A DNA stretch of 39,531 nt from Paracoccus sp. (in: a-proteobacteria) (GCF_030538495.1 NZ_JAUNTW010000015.1:1-39531), one strand, 5' to 3'. Shown: positions 17,099 to 23,498, numbered from the stretch's first letter. Made by a program: numbers and translations. The notes: a model not told the origin generated them from the sequence alone.

Positions 17099-17545
17099 AT
17101 GAACCGCCGTTTTGGAACGCCGCCCCTGCCGGGTGTGACCTATCGCCCGCGTCCCGGTGCCTATGCCGTGTTGTGGCGCGACGGGCGGGTGTTGCTGACC
17201 CATCAGAGCGCGCCGGAACCCGAATATCAACTGCCCGGCGGCGGGATTGATCCCGGCGAATCGCCGATCACCGCCCTGCATCGCGAAGTGGCCGAGGAAA
17301 CCGGCTGGACCATCAGCCCCCCGCGTCATATCGGCACCTATCGCCGGTTTTGTTACATGCCCGATTATGACCGCTACGCCGAAAAGCTGTGTTCGGTGTG
17401 GATCGCGCGGCCTGTGCTGGCGCGCGGCGCGCCGTCGGAACCGGGCCATTCCGCGCATTGGATGACGCCCGGCGATGCCATGGGCGCGTTGATGGATCCC
17501 GGTTCGCGGGCGATGCTGGCGCGCGCGCTGCGGTCATGGGGGTGA
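17099..17545 (+). CDS. Nudix hydrolase
   Basis: 148 residues. The Nudix box is GGGIDPGESPITALHREVAE followed by ETGW, complete. PGAYAVLWRDGRVLLTHQ precedes it, a common MutT-like entry. The substrate is not predictable. ATG at 17099 has AAAGGA upstream and starts MNRRFGTPPLPG; the same frame remains open far to the left, but only antisense to hslO. Divergent from hslO and convergent with the phosphatase gene, overlapping it by 12 bases. Confidence 0.85.
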   Translation: MNRRFGTPPLPGVTYRPRPGAYAVLWRDGRVLLTHQSAPEPEYQLPGGGIDPGESPITALHREVAEETGWTISPPRHIGTYRRFCYMPDYDRYAEKLCSVWIARPVLARGAPSEPGHSAHWMTPGDAMGALMDPGSRAMLARALRSWG

Positions 17546-18793
17546 TCCGTATTCAATCAGCACTGCCGAAATATCATCCAGCCGCTGCCCGCGCGTGTAT
17601 TCCGACACCGACCACGCCATCGATTCCAAAAACGCATGACCGCCCAGAAACGAATTGGTGCGCAGAATCGCCTCAAGCCCGTCATCGCCCAATTGGCGAC
17701 CATTCGGAGCCTCGGCCTCGGTGATGCCGTCGGATGCCAAGAGCAGGCGATCGCCGGGCTGCATGGTAAAACGGACCTCCTCGAACAGGGGGGATTCGAA
17801 CAGGCCGATGGGCATACCGCCTTTGCCAATCTGGATCACGCTGCCATCGGCGCGCTGCAACATTGGGTGCGGGTGCCCCGCCTGCACCAGATCAACCACG
17901 CCGGTCTCATGATCCAATTCGGCGTAAACCATGGTGAAATAACTGTCGGTGGTTGCCTCCTCTAACATCATTTCGTTGAAAAAATGCGCCAGATCGACGG
18001 GGCGCGCGGGATGCAGACCGGCCGCCGCGCCGCGAATGGCGATGTTGTAATCGGCCGAACAGGACAGATGCACCGACAATTGCGCCGTCAACAGCGCCGC
18101 CGCGACGCCATGACCGGACACATCTAACGCGTAAGTCCCAGTTTTCCGGTCCGAAATCGGGAAAAAGCCGACCAGATCACCGCCGACATGCCCCGCCGGA
18201 CGCAGCAGCAGCGACAACTGCGCCGGACCAAAGCGCCCCGACCGTTCGCGGACCAAGCCCTGTTGCAGCTTCTGCGCCTCTTTCAGATCGCGTTCGGTGG
18301 CGGCGCGGAAACTGTTCAGACGTTCAAGCGCGTCTTGCAGGCGCGCATCGCTGTCGCGCAAATCCTGTTCTGCCCGCATCAGCCGCGCCGCCGTTCCCAG
18401 CCGCGCGGCCAAATCCAGCGGCTGCGCGGGATAGGTGACCACATCATCCGCGCCGGATAACAGCGCCATGGCCAAATCCGTTTCCGTGGCCGCGACGGCC
18501 AGCACCACCACAAAGCACCGCGCCGACGCGTCCCGCAGCCGACGGCACAGATCAAGCGCGGTCATATCGGGCAGCGTCCAGTTGATCAGCACAAAGTCAT
18601 GCTGCTGCGCGGCCAGCCGCGTTATTGATTCGGCCCCAGTGGCGGTTTGCGACACCCGGAACCCCAGATCGCGCAGCGTGGCCGCCGTCGCCCGGCGTCG
18701 ATCCGGTGACGGATCGGCCAGCAAAACGGTATGCCGACGCTGCCCGCGTGCGGGAACAGGGGCGTGTGGGTGAAGTTTTGACGAAACGCTCAT
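17534..18793 (-). CDS. PP2C/SpoIIE-type serine phosphatase with degenerate receiver domain
   Basis: 419 residues. Domain 1 (about 20-140) has a receiver fold: TVLLADPSPDRRRATAATLR, DFVLINWTLPDM, SGADDVVTYPAQPLDL. The phosphoacceptor position is Asn71 (INW) rather than Asp, the acidic pair is Ala26-Asp27, the conserved Thr/Ser is replaced by Ala/Val and the Lys before Pro is Tyr121. A short coiled coil (about 140-180) links to a PP2C-SpoIIE domain with VGGDLVGF, DVSGHG, ASDGITEA and DDISAVLI metal sites intact. Such RsbU-like enzymes dephosphorylate anti-sigma-factor antagonists. The receiver probably signals by binding, not phosphorylation. Convergent overlap with the Nudix gene. Confidence 0.9.
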   Translation of the reverse strand: MSVSSKLHPHAPVPARGQRRHTVLLADPSPDRRRATAATLRDLGFRVSQTATGAESITRLAAQQHDFVLINWTLPDMTALDLCRRLRDASARCFVVVLAVAATETDLAMALLSGADDVVTYPAQPLDLAARLGTAARLMRAEQDLRDSDARLQDALERLNSFRAATERDLKEAQKLQQGLVRERSGRFGPAQLSLLLRPAGHVGGDLVGFFPISDRKTGTYALDVSGHGVAAALLTAQLSVHLSCSADYNIAIRGAAAGLHPARPVDLAHFFNEMMLEEATTDSYFTMVYAELDHETGVVDLVQAGHPHPMLQRADGSVIQIGKGGMPIGLFESPLFEEVRFTMQPGDRLLLASDGITEAEAPNGRQLGDDGLEAILRTNSFLGGHAFLESMAWSVSEYTRGQRLDDISAVLIEYGSPP

Positions 18794-18847
18794 GCCGTGG
18801 TTGTAACCCGGCAGGCGTAAACAAGCCGTAAAAATTATTCCCTAAAA

Positions 18848-18863
18848 ACATCAAGTTTGATGT
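18848..18863 (-). terminator. palindrome after ilvA, possible weak terminator
   Basis: ACATCAA and TTGATGT form a 7-base inverted repeat around GT, followed on the minus strand by TTTTT. It sits 10 bases past the ilvA stop and 55 bases upstream of the phosphatase start, so it could end ilvA transcription or act as an operator. The short loop makes it a weak terminator. Confidence 0.4.
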
Positions 18864-18872
18864 AAATTGGAC

Positions 18873-20114
18873 TTAAACCAGCAGTTCCGACAGGATGTCG
18901 TCATTGGTAATGTCGCGATAGGCAAAGCCTGACTGGTCCAGCCGCGCCGTCAGGCTGTGCAGATTGGCCGGGTCCGTCGTTTCAATGCCGATCAGGATCG
19001 ACCCATAATTGCGCGCGGATTTTTTCAGATATTCAAACCGCGCAATGTCATCATCCGGCCCCAGCAATTGCAGAAAATCACGCAGCGCGCCGGGGCGTTG
19101 CGGCATCCGCAGGACGAAATATTTCTTAACGCCGGTGAAACGCTGGGCGCGTTCCTTGACCTCGGGCAGGCGTTCAAAATCGAAATTGCCGCCTGAACAG
19201 ACCACAACAACGGTTTTCCCGGTCAGATTGCCCAGATCCTGCACCACGTCCAGGGCCAAGGCCCCGGCGGGTTCCAGCACGATGCCTTCGGTGTTCAGCA
19301 TGTCCAGCATGGTGCCGCAAATGCGATCCTCGGGGGCCAGATAGACGTCTTGCACCGTAAACCGGCGCAGCCGTTCAAAGGGCAGAGCGCCGATCCGCGC
19401 AACCGCCGCGCCATCCACAAAGCTGTCCACGGCGGGCAGAGCGACCGGCGCTCCGGCCTCGAGCGCGGCCTTCAGGCTGGCCCCGCCTTTGGGTTCGGCG
19501 AACACAAACCGCGTGTCGGGCGCGACCTGTTCCAGATATTGCACCACGCCCGCCGACAATCCGCCGCCGCCCACGGGCAGCACCACCAGATCGGGCGCGC
19601 GGCCCAGCTGGCGCATGATTTCTAACGCAACGGTGGCCTGACCTTCGATCACATCTTCGGCGTCAAAGGGGGACAGGAACATCGCATCCTGTTCGGCGCA
19701 AAACGCCTGCGCCGCCGCCAGAGCCTGATCGAAATAATCGCCCGTCAGTACGATGTCGACCGAATCACCGCCAAAGACGCGGGTCTTTTCGATCTTTTGC
19801 GCGGGCGTCGTCACCGGCATAAAAATCGTGCCGCGCGCGCCAAACTGACGGCAGGCATAGGCGACACCCTGCGCGTGATTGCCCGCACTGGCGCAGACAA
19901 AATGCGCCCCGGTTTTTCCCGCCGCCAGCTTACGCATCGCGTTATAGGCCCCGCGCAGTTTATAGCTGCGAACGGGGGTCAGGTCTTCGCGCTTCAGCCA
20001 AATATCGGCGCCGAATTTCGCCGACAGATGGTCGTTGCGCTGCAACGGAGTAGGCTCGAACAGATCGCGGATCGCGGATTCGGCCTGACGGACAGAGGCG
20101 ACGAAGTTTTCCAT
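18873..20114 (-). CDS. ilvA: threonine ammonia-lyase (threonine dehydratase) with ACT-like domain
   Basis: 413 residues. It converts threonine to 2-oxobutanoate, the first step of isoleucine synthesis. PLP elements: SYKLRGAYNAM with the Schiff-base Lys, SAGNHAQGVAYA, and the phosphate-binding VGGGGLSAG. The C-terminal ACT-like domain begins near KKYFVLRMPQRPGALRDFLQ and gives feedback control by isoleucine in relatives. The ATG at 20114 (MENFVASVRQAES) has GCGGGGG just upstream; the frame stays open to 20192 but that extension runs into the HINT remnant. So the toxin island begins within about 50 bases of this start. Confidence 0.93.
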   Translation of the reverse strand: MENFVASVRQAESAIRDLFEPTPLQRNDHLSAKFGADIWLKREDLTPVRSYKLRGAYNAMRKLAAGKTGAHFVCASAGNHAQGVAYACRQFGARGTIFMPVTTPAQKIEKTRVFGGDSVDIVLTGDYFDQALAAAQAFCAEQDAMFLSPFDAEDVIEGQATVALEIMRQLGRAPDLVVLPVGGGGLSAGVVQYLEQVAPDTRFVFAEPKGGASLKAALEAGAPVALPAVDSFVDGAAVARIGALPFERLRRFTVQDVYLAPEDRICGTMLDMLNTEGIVLEPAGALALDVVQDLGNLTGKTVVVVCSGGNFDFERLPEVKERAQRFTGVKKYFVLRMPQRPGALRDFLQLLGPDDDIARFEYLKKSARNYGSILIGIETTDPANLHSLTARLDQSGFAYRDITNDDILSELLV

Positions 20115-20163
20115 CCCCCGCAGATGCCGCGAAACCGGGGTTTTGGCAAGGGGGTGAGGGGTG

Positions 20164-20445
20164 CAAGGGTTACGGCGGTGACGTCGGACCACGCGCCGTT
20201 ATCGTTCAGCAACCGGTCGCCGGGGATAAGGTTCTCGGCCTGCACCCATTGGCGTCAGCAATAGCGCCGGAATAGGAATGCACCGCCGATGCGCGCGCGG
20301 CGGCGTGGGCCGCGCGGACAAAGAACGGGTGGATGCGGTTCGAAATAATATCCTGCTGCGCGCCGGTCGAAAGATCGGTGATTCCCACCGTCACGGTTGC
20401 GTCATAGTCACTCTGCCGCCACGCCTCAATCGCATGCCTTCAAGA
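20164..20445 (-). pseudogene. HINT-domain remnant (copy C), frameshifted and truncated
   Basis: Read on the minus strand, two overlapping frames give the middle of a PT-HINT module: DYDATVTVGITDLSTGAQQD, then SNRIHPFFVRAAHAA, and after a shift near 20255 WVQAENLIPGDRLLNDNGAW and SDVTAVTLAP. The second part aligns base by base with copy A (20164-20238 against 22469-22543, few differences). The C-terminal TAYNxTVNEFHTYFV half is missing because the copy ends about 50 bases before the ilvA start. A stop lies just upstream at 20454-20456. This is the only copy that keeps the earlier HINT segment with the SNRIHPFFV motif. Confidence 0.8.
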
Positions 20446-20681
20446 TAAAACTACGGCGCGACAATAAGTGCTGCAGATATTGGCGGCACCGAGGGGGGGC
20501 TAAATCAAAGAGGCAGAATCAAGATGCCGTAAACTTCAATGACGCAATCAACCTCATCCAAAATAACAGCCGCGCTTCGTGGAACAAACGCACCCAAGCA
20601 GGCATCGTTAAGGATGTTGCCGGAAACTCGTTATGCGTAGTCAGCACACCAAGGTATCAGACCAAGGACGAGGCGACGTGA
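20446..20681. other. intergenic stretch between HINT remnant C and immunity gene 2
   Basis: About 235 bases with no gene I can support. A 94-codon plus-strand frame (20397-20681) and a shorter minus-strand frame exist, but neither has a convincing start or recognisable sequence, and the plus frame runs antisense through the HINT remnant. Composition is AT-richer than the flanking core genes. It is probably debris of an earlier cassette. Confidence 0.5.
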
Positions 20682-21023
20682 TCAGATTGGTTCGGGCCAC
20701 CTGACTCCTTCCTTGAATTTACGAAACCAGTACTCCCTAATATATTGGTCATGAAGCCGGTCGAACTCTCGGGTCAGCGCTTCCAGCTTAGGGCCAATAT
20801 CAAACTGGTATTTAAAAAGCAAAGTGGCGAGCTTACCTTGAATTTCAAACAAATATTCGAAACTCTGATCTGCATCCAACGCCGAAGCGCATCTGCCAAT
20901 TTCAGCGATAAGCTCGGAACACCTTTTCTCATAAGCCGGCAGGCATTGCCGGATACCTGTTGATGTCCGATCAAGAAGTTCAATATTCTCAGACATAAAT
21001 TCGTCGACAACTAAGAAGTCCAT
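20682..21023 (-). CDS. putative immunity protein 2, cognate to toxin cassette 2
   Basis: 113 residues, predicted all-helical and soluble: MSENIELLDRTSTGIRQCLP, AYEKRCSELIAEIGRCASAL, then FEIQGKLATLLFKYQFDIGP. I do not recognise the family. The call rests on context: it begins 7 bases after the stop of a HINT-linked toxin-like C-terminus, and its AAGGTG Shine-Dalgarno overlaps that stop codon, so the two are translated together. Small size, lower GC and position match immunity genes of polymorphic toxins. The second in-frame ATG (20996) is an alternative start. Confidence 0.65.
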   Translation of the reverse strand: MDFLVVDEFMSENIELLDRTSTGIRQCLPAYEKRCSELIAEIGRCASALDADQSFEYLFEIQGKLATLLFKYQFDIGPKLEALTREFDRLHDQYIREYWFRKFKEGVRWPEPI

Positions 21024-21030
21024 TGGAAAA

Positions 21031-21423
21031 TCACCTTAGCGGCTGGATGTGACCGACCTGACCAGTTGTCGGATTATAAATTATCTCCATGCCAGCTCCT
21101 TTATACCTGAAGTAACCAGCAGCACCCCTCGGATCAGGCGTAATCGCCGGATTACTGTCCATAATCGCCCTTGCCTGCAAAAATGGCGCAGGACGTGCTT
21201 CGCTCGACCATAGCCGATTGTAGTATGACGCGCTGAATTTAAAACCGTCGGCGGAATAGAACTGACCATCAAATTGAACTGGCCGTCCAGCAATCGCTCC
21301 CGCATTACCACCCCCCGGCCCGTCGGGACAATTATTATGCACCCATACCGGTGCTGCGTTTGTGTTTGCGGTGACGAAGTAGGTGTGGAATTCGTTAACG
21401 GTGAGGTTGTAGGCGGTCAGCGG
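21031..21423 (-). CDS. orphan toxin cassette 2: HINT C-terminus plus toxin-like domain
   Basis: Open frame of 130 codons between a TAG at 21424-21426 and the stop at 21031. It opens PLTAYNLTVNEFHTYFV, passes APVWVHNNC (HINT end, V-H-N) and PDGPG, then enters a unique domain of about 93 residues: FKFSASYYNRLWSSEARPAP, FLQARAIMDSNPAITPD, PRGAAGYFRY, and a final NPTTGQVGHIQPLR. The R-x-Y, NPxTG and His near the end recall small RNase-type toxin tips, but I cannot name a family. No ATG start is present; a GTG at 21342 could start inside VHNN. It is silent unless recombined into a full toxin or reinitiated. Confidence 0.65.
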   Translation of the reverse strand, partial: PLTAYNLTVNEFHTYFVTANTNAAPVWVHNNCPDGPGGGNAGAIAGRPVQFDGQFYSADGFKFSASYYNRLWSSEARPAPFLQARAIMDSNPAITPDPRGAAGYFRYKGAGMEIIYNPTTGQVGHIQPLR

Positions 21424-21446
21424 CTAGGATGCAAGCGTCACCGACG
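21314..21446 (-). repeat. HINT repeat copy B, with nonsense codon
   Basis: About 112 bases (21314-21425) match copy A (22351-22462) with about five substitutions, so roughly 95 percent identity. Homology fades beyond 21446. Relative to copy A, a GAG codon has become TAG (21424-21426) in the sequence between SVTLAS and PLTAYN, so the HINT reading frame is broken. Downstream of the repeat the two cassettes share nothing, the expected pattern of a conserved recombination module joined to interchangeable tips. Confidence 0.85.
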
Positions 21447-21531
21447 TTACTTCGGACCCAGTATGTTGGTGGTTATTCTATTGGTCACCGAGATGAAGGC
21501 GTGGACCTGCGTCCACTCATACCATCACTTA

Positions 21532-21565
21532 ACGTCCAAATGGACTCTGCAATGTATTTGGACGT
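21532..21565. repeat. perfect inverted repeat between cassettes
   Basis: ACGTCCAAAT (21532-21541) and ATTTGGACGT (21556-21565) flank a 14-base centre. It lies in the 160-base gap between the stop of immunity gene 1 and HINT copy B (21447-21608), in which I see no gene. No T-run follows on either strand, so it is not a standard terminator. It might be an RNA stem, a protein-binding site or a scar. Confidence 0.6.
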
Positions 21566-21608
21566 GAATTGGTCTGATTAAGCTGCATATACCCACCCCC
21601 ACACGTCG

Positions 21609-22037
21609 TCAGATTGAAGAAACAAAAGGAAAATAGGCAATCACCTTTCTTATCTCTGGCAACTCTAAATAAAGAACCTCGACCCATTCATTCTGAGTCA
21701 ATATGGCCACGTGCTTAACCTCATCCTTAGCGAACATTCCACAGCATTGTTCATGAAACCAATCTAAAAGATCCGAACCAGTAACTAGGACAATTGGAGC
21801 CATTTGCCTATCGTCAGGGTGAGAAGTTGACGTCATCGCCAAGAATTTTCCTTCGTCCATGCTTCGTTGAGCAAGTGGCATTCGCCCGAAGTTGATCTCA
21901 TAGATGGGCCCACCGGGATTGGCAAACTCAAAAACCCGAACCTTATAGCCAGAATCGTCAAACTTAAGGTCCAGAAAATTTATTCTCTCCGGGAAATGGT
22001 TCTCTAAAGGAAAGGACTTATGAACTCTTTTAGACAT
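21609..22037 (-). CDS. putative immunity protein 1, cognate to toxin cassette 1
   Basis: 142 residues, mixed alpha/beta, soluble, acidic: FPERINFLDLKFDDSGYKVR, VFEFANPGGPIYEINFGRM, VLVTGSDLLDWFHEQCCGMF, and VAILTQNEWVEVLYLELPE. I do not recognise the family. It starts 3 bases after the toxin cassette 1 stop, with a TTAGG Shine-Dalgarno inside the toxin's last codons, so the two are translationally coupled. The size, AT-rich codons and partnership fit an immunity gene. The product might alternatively be a SUFU/SMI1-like fold, which I cannot confirm. Confidence 0.7.
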   Translation of the reverse strand: MSKRVHKSFPLENHFPERINFLDLKFDDSGYKVRVFEFANPGGPIYEINFGRMPLAQRSMDEGKFLAMTSTSHPDDRQMAPIVLVTGSDLLDWFHEQCCGMFAKDEVKHVAILTQNEWVEVLYLELPEIRKVIAYFPFVSSI

Positions 22038-22040
22038 GGA

Positions 22041-22553
22041 TTAATACCTAATTTTTATATATCCATCTCGGGACTGCACCTCCAAGGTCGGTTGGCTTGT
22101 GTGGATTACATTCCGATCCGAGCTAGTTGGCCGTACAACAACCCTCGTTCCGTCGGGAAACTCACCCACTCGGCCCGTCCTACCATTCGGCATTTTAATC
22201 TCCCTCACATTACTCAGCCCTAGCGCATCTAAATCAACGTTAGCTTGACTGAAGCCACCAGCTTTCTGTATCTGAACCGAGCGTCCACCAGTGCTCGGCA
22301 AGCGTTGCCCGCGCGCGATAATATCGTCTAGTGCTGTTGCGCTTGGGGCTCCCGGCCCGTCGGGACAATTATTATGCACCCATACCGGTGCTGCGTTTGT
22401 GTTTGCGGCGACGAAGTAGGTGTGGAATTCGTTAACGGTGATATTATAGGCCGTCAGCGGCTCGGCCGCAAAGGTTACGGCGGTGACTTCGGACCACGCG
22501 CCGTTATCGTTCAGCAACCGTTCGCCGGGCATCAGGTGCTCGAAGCGCCCCAA
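22041..22553 (-). CDS. orphan toxin cassette 1: HINT fragment plus unknown toxin-like C-terminus
   Basis: 170 residues if the TTG at 22553 is used. Residues 5-68 are the C-terminal part of a PT-HINT domain: LMPGERLLNDNGAWSEVTAV, PLTAYNITVNEFHTYFVAAN, APVWVHNNCPDGPG. The remaining ~100 residues are a different domain: LDDIIARGQRLPSTGGRSVQ, QANVDLDALGLSNVREIKMP, VGEFPDGTRVVVRPTSSD and a terminal PTLEVQ...IKIRY. That last pattern recurs, as far as I remember, at the ends of Rhs/CdiA-like toxins of unknown activity. Upstream of residue 1 the HINT homology stops, so this is a tip cassette without carrier. Immunity gene 1 follows after 3 bases. Confidence 0.7.
   Translation of the reverse strand: MGRFEHLMPGERLLNDNGAWSEVTAVTFAAEPLTAYNITVNEFHTYFVAANTNAAPVWVHNNCPDGPGAPSATALDDIIARGQRLPSTGGRSVQIQKAGGFSQANVDLDALGLSNVREIKMPNGRTGRVGEFPDGTRVVVRPTSSDRNVIHTSQPTLEVQSRDGYIKIRY
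22351..22544 (-). repeat. HINT repeat copy A (most complete C-terminal module)
   Basis: This copy bridges the other two: 22351-22462 matches copy B (21314-21425), and 22469-22543 matches copy C (20164-20238). It encodes PGERLLNDNGAWSEV through VHNNCPDGPG without stops. Together the three copies outline one ancestral HINT domain that was copied with different tips. Confidence 0.85.
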
Positions 22554-22571
22554 GCAATTAGCTTAGAGAGT

Positions 22572-22676
22572 TTAAGATCGTAAAAGCTTAGAGAGCTCCG
22601 CATCAGCATTTAACTGTTCAGAGCTTTGATCAAGGTGCGCAGCCAAATAGCGATAATAATTTATCAAAAATTGCGT
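22572..22676 (-). pseudogene. short coding remnant upstream of HINT copy A
   Basis: 34 codons between stops, without a start: FLINYYRYLAAHLDQSSEQL then NADAELSKLLRS. The helical, charged composition and position (directly before the next HINT fragment) suit the 3' end of a lost immunity gene, but such a length can occur by chance. An 11-base direct repeat AGCTTAGAGAG (22560-22570 and 22585-22595) brackets the join between it and the HINT copy. Confidence 0.35.
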
Positions 22677-22763
22677 TTAATTAGCCCCAAGGCTCTTAGC
22701 CTTTTGCCAAAGAGCCAGCCTTCCATCAACATGAAGTTCTCAATTACTCTTATTGAGCACGCA

Positions 22764-22916
22764 TTATTCGAGTGTCTCCGCATCCATTTTGGCAGCGAGC
22801 GCCGTATCAAATCGCTTCAGTGCCTCATCCCAAATTTTCTCGCAACTCTCGTTATTACCGTATAGGCACCTCACCGCTTCGGATGCTTTAAAAATATCTA
22901 TATTATGACCCGGAAA
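22764..22916 (-). pseudogene. coding remnant, 50-codon C-terminal piece of a lost gene
   Basis: Minus-strand frame open from after a TAA at 22917-22919 to a TAA at 22764-22766, with no start codon at its head. It reads FPGHNIDIFKASEAVRCLYG, NNESCEKIWDEALKRFDTAL, AAKMDAETLE: a sensible amphipathic helical protein end. It resembles the ends of small immunity or helper proteins but I cannot assign a family. It is the outermost recognisable piece of the island, about 110 bases from the rplP terminator. Confidence 0.5.
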
Positions 22917-23023
22917 TTAAGTCGAAACGGCAATTCGGGCTGTATAGGAGCAGGTGACCAGCAATCGCATCACGCAGATCCTGCGATCTGCTGACCGCCA
23001 ATATCGCCACCACCAAACCCCAT

Positions 23024-23055
23024 AAAAAAAGCCCCGCTGTTTCCAGCGGGGCTTT
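23024..23055 (-). terminator. strong rho-independent terminator after rplP
   Basis: On the minus strand CAAAGCCCCGCTG, loop GAAA, CAGCGGGGC then seven T. Stem 23031-23039 with 23044-23052, extended by AAA/TTT to 12 bp. It lies 17 bases past the rplP stop, so the S10-type operon ends here instead of continuing into rpmC. Confidence 0.9.
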
Positions 23056-23071
23056 GATGTTTCAGGTCAAC

Positions 23072-23485
23072 TTACCAGTCTTCGCGTGCGACGATGCGGG
23101 TGCCGATCGGCAGCTTCATCGCGCCCAGACGCAGGGCTTCGCGGGCGATGGTGTCATTCACGCCGTCGATTTCGAACATGATCCGGCCCGGATGGACGCG
23201 GGCAGCCCAGAAATCAACGGAACCTTTACCTTTACCCATCCGCACTTCGGTCGGTTTCGACGAAACCGGAACGTCCGGGAAAATGCGGATCCAGACCCGG
23301 CCCTGACGTTTCATGTGACGGGTGATCGCGCGGCGGGCCGCTTCGATCTGGCGTGCGGTCACACGCTCGGGTTCGGTGGCTTTCAGCGCATAGGAACCAA
23401 AGTTCAGTTCAAAACCGCCCTTGGCTTGACCGTGGATACGGCCCTTGTGCTGTTTGCGGAACTTCGTCCGTTTCGGTTGCAGCAT
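23072..23485 (-). CDS. rplP: 50S ribosomal protein L16
   Basis: 137 residues, full length. It begins [19 protein letters not shown] and contains [20 protein letters not shown] and [20 protein letters not shown], the invariant L16 core near the peptidyl-transferase centre and A-site tRNA. It lies 13 bases after rpsC, in the usual order. Its end is unusual: an intrinsic terminator follows directly and rpmC is not there. Confidence 0.98.
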   Translation of the reverse strand: MLQPKRTKFRKQHKGRIHGQAKGGFELNFGSYALKATEPERVTARQIEAARRAITRHMKRQGRVWIRIFPDVPVSSKPTEVRMGKGKGSVDFWAARVHPGRIMFEIDGVNDTIAREALRLGAMKLPIGTRIVAREDW

Positions 23486-23498
23486 AGTTCGTTACTCC

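Larger units (their letters stand above)
22554..23023. other. AT-rich gap between toxin cassette 1 and the rplP terminator
   Basis: No intact gene. It holds the two coding remnants on the minus strand, an 11-base direct repeat at 22560-22595 and a stem-loop (GGCTCTT 22691-22697 with AAGAGCC 22710-22716). The stretch 22600-22920 is visibly AT-rich against the GC-rich core on both sides; from about 22930 composition returns toward the core. It is where rpmC would be expected after rplP. Confidence 0.6.

Noticed and set aside
20397..20681. 94-codon plus-strand frame in the toxin island
   Set aside because: It runs antisense through HINT remnant C, has no Shine-Dalgarno and no recognisable sequence.
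21532..21565. integron attC site
   Set aside because: No attC core sites (GTTRRRY type) recognised at both ends, only one copy, and no integrase in the window.
20164..22553. inteins inside a ribosomal or metabolic gene
   Set aside because: The HINT pieces do not interrupt a host gene and are followed by variable tips and small genes, which fits polymorphic toxins and not inteins.
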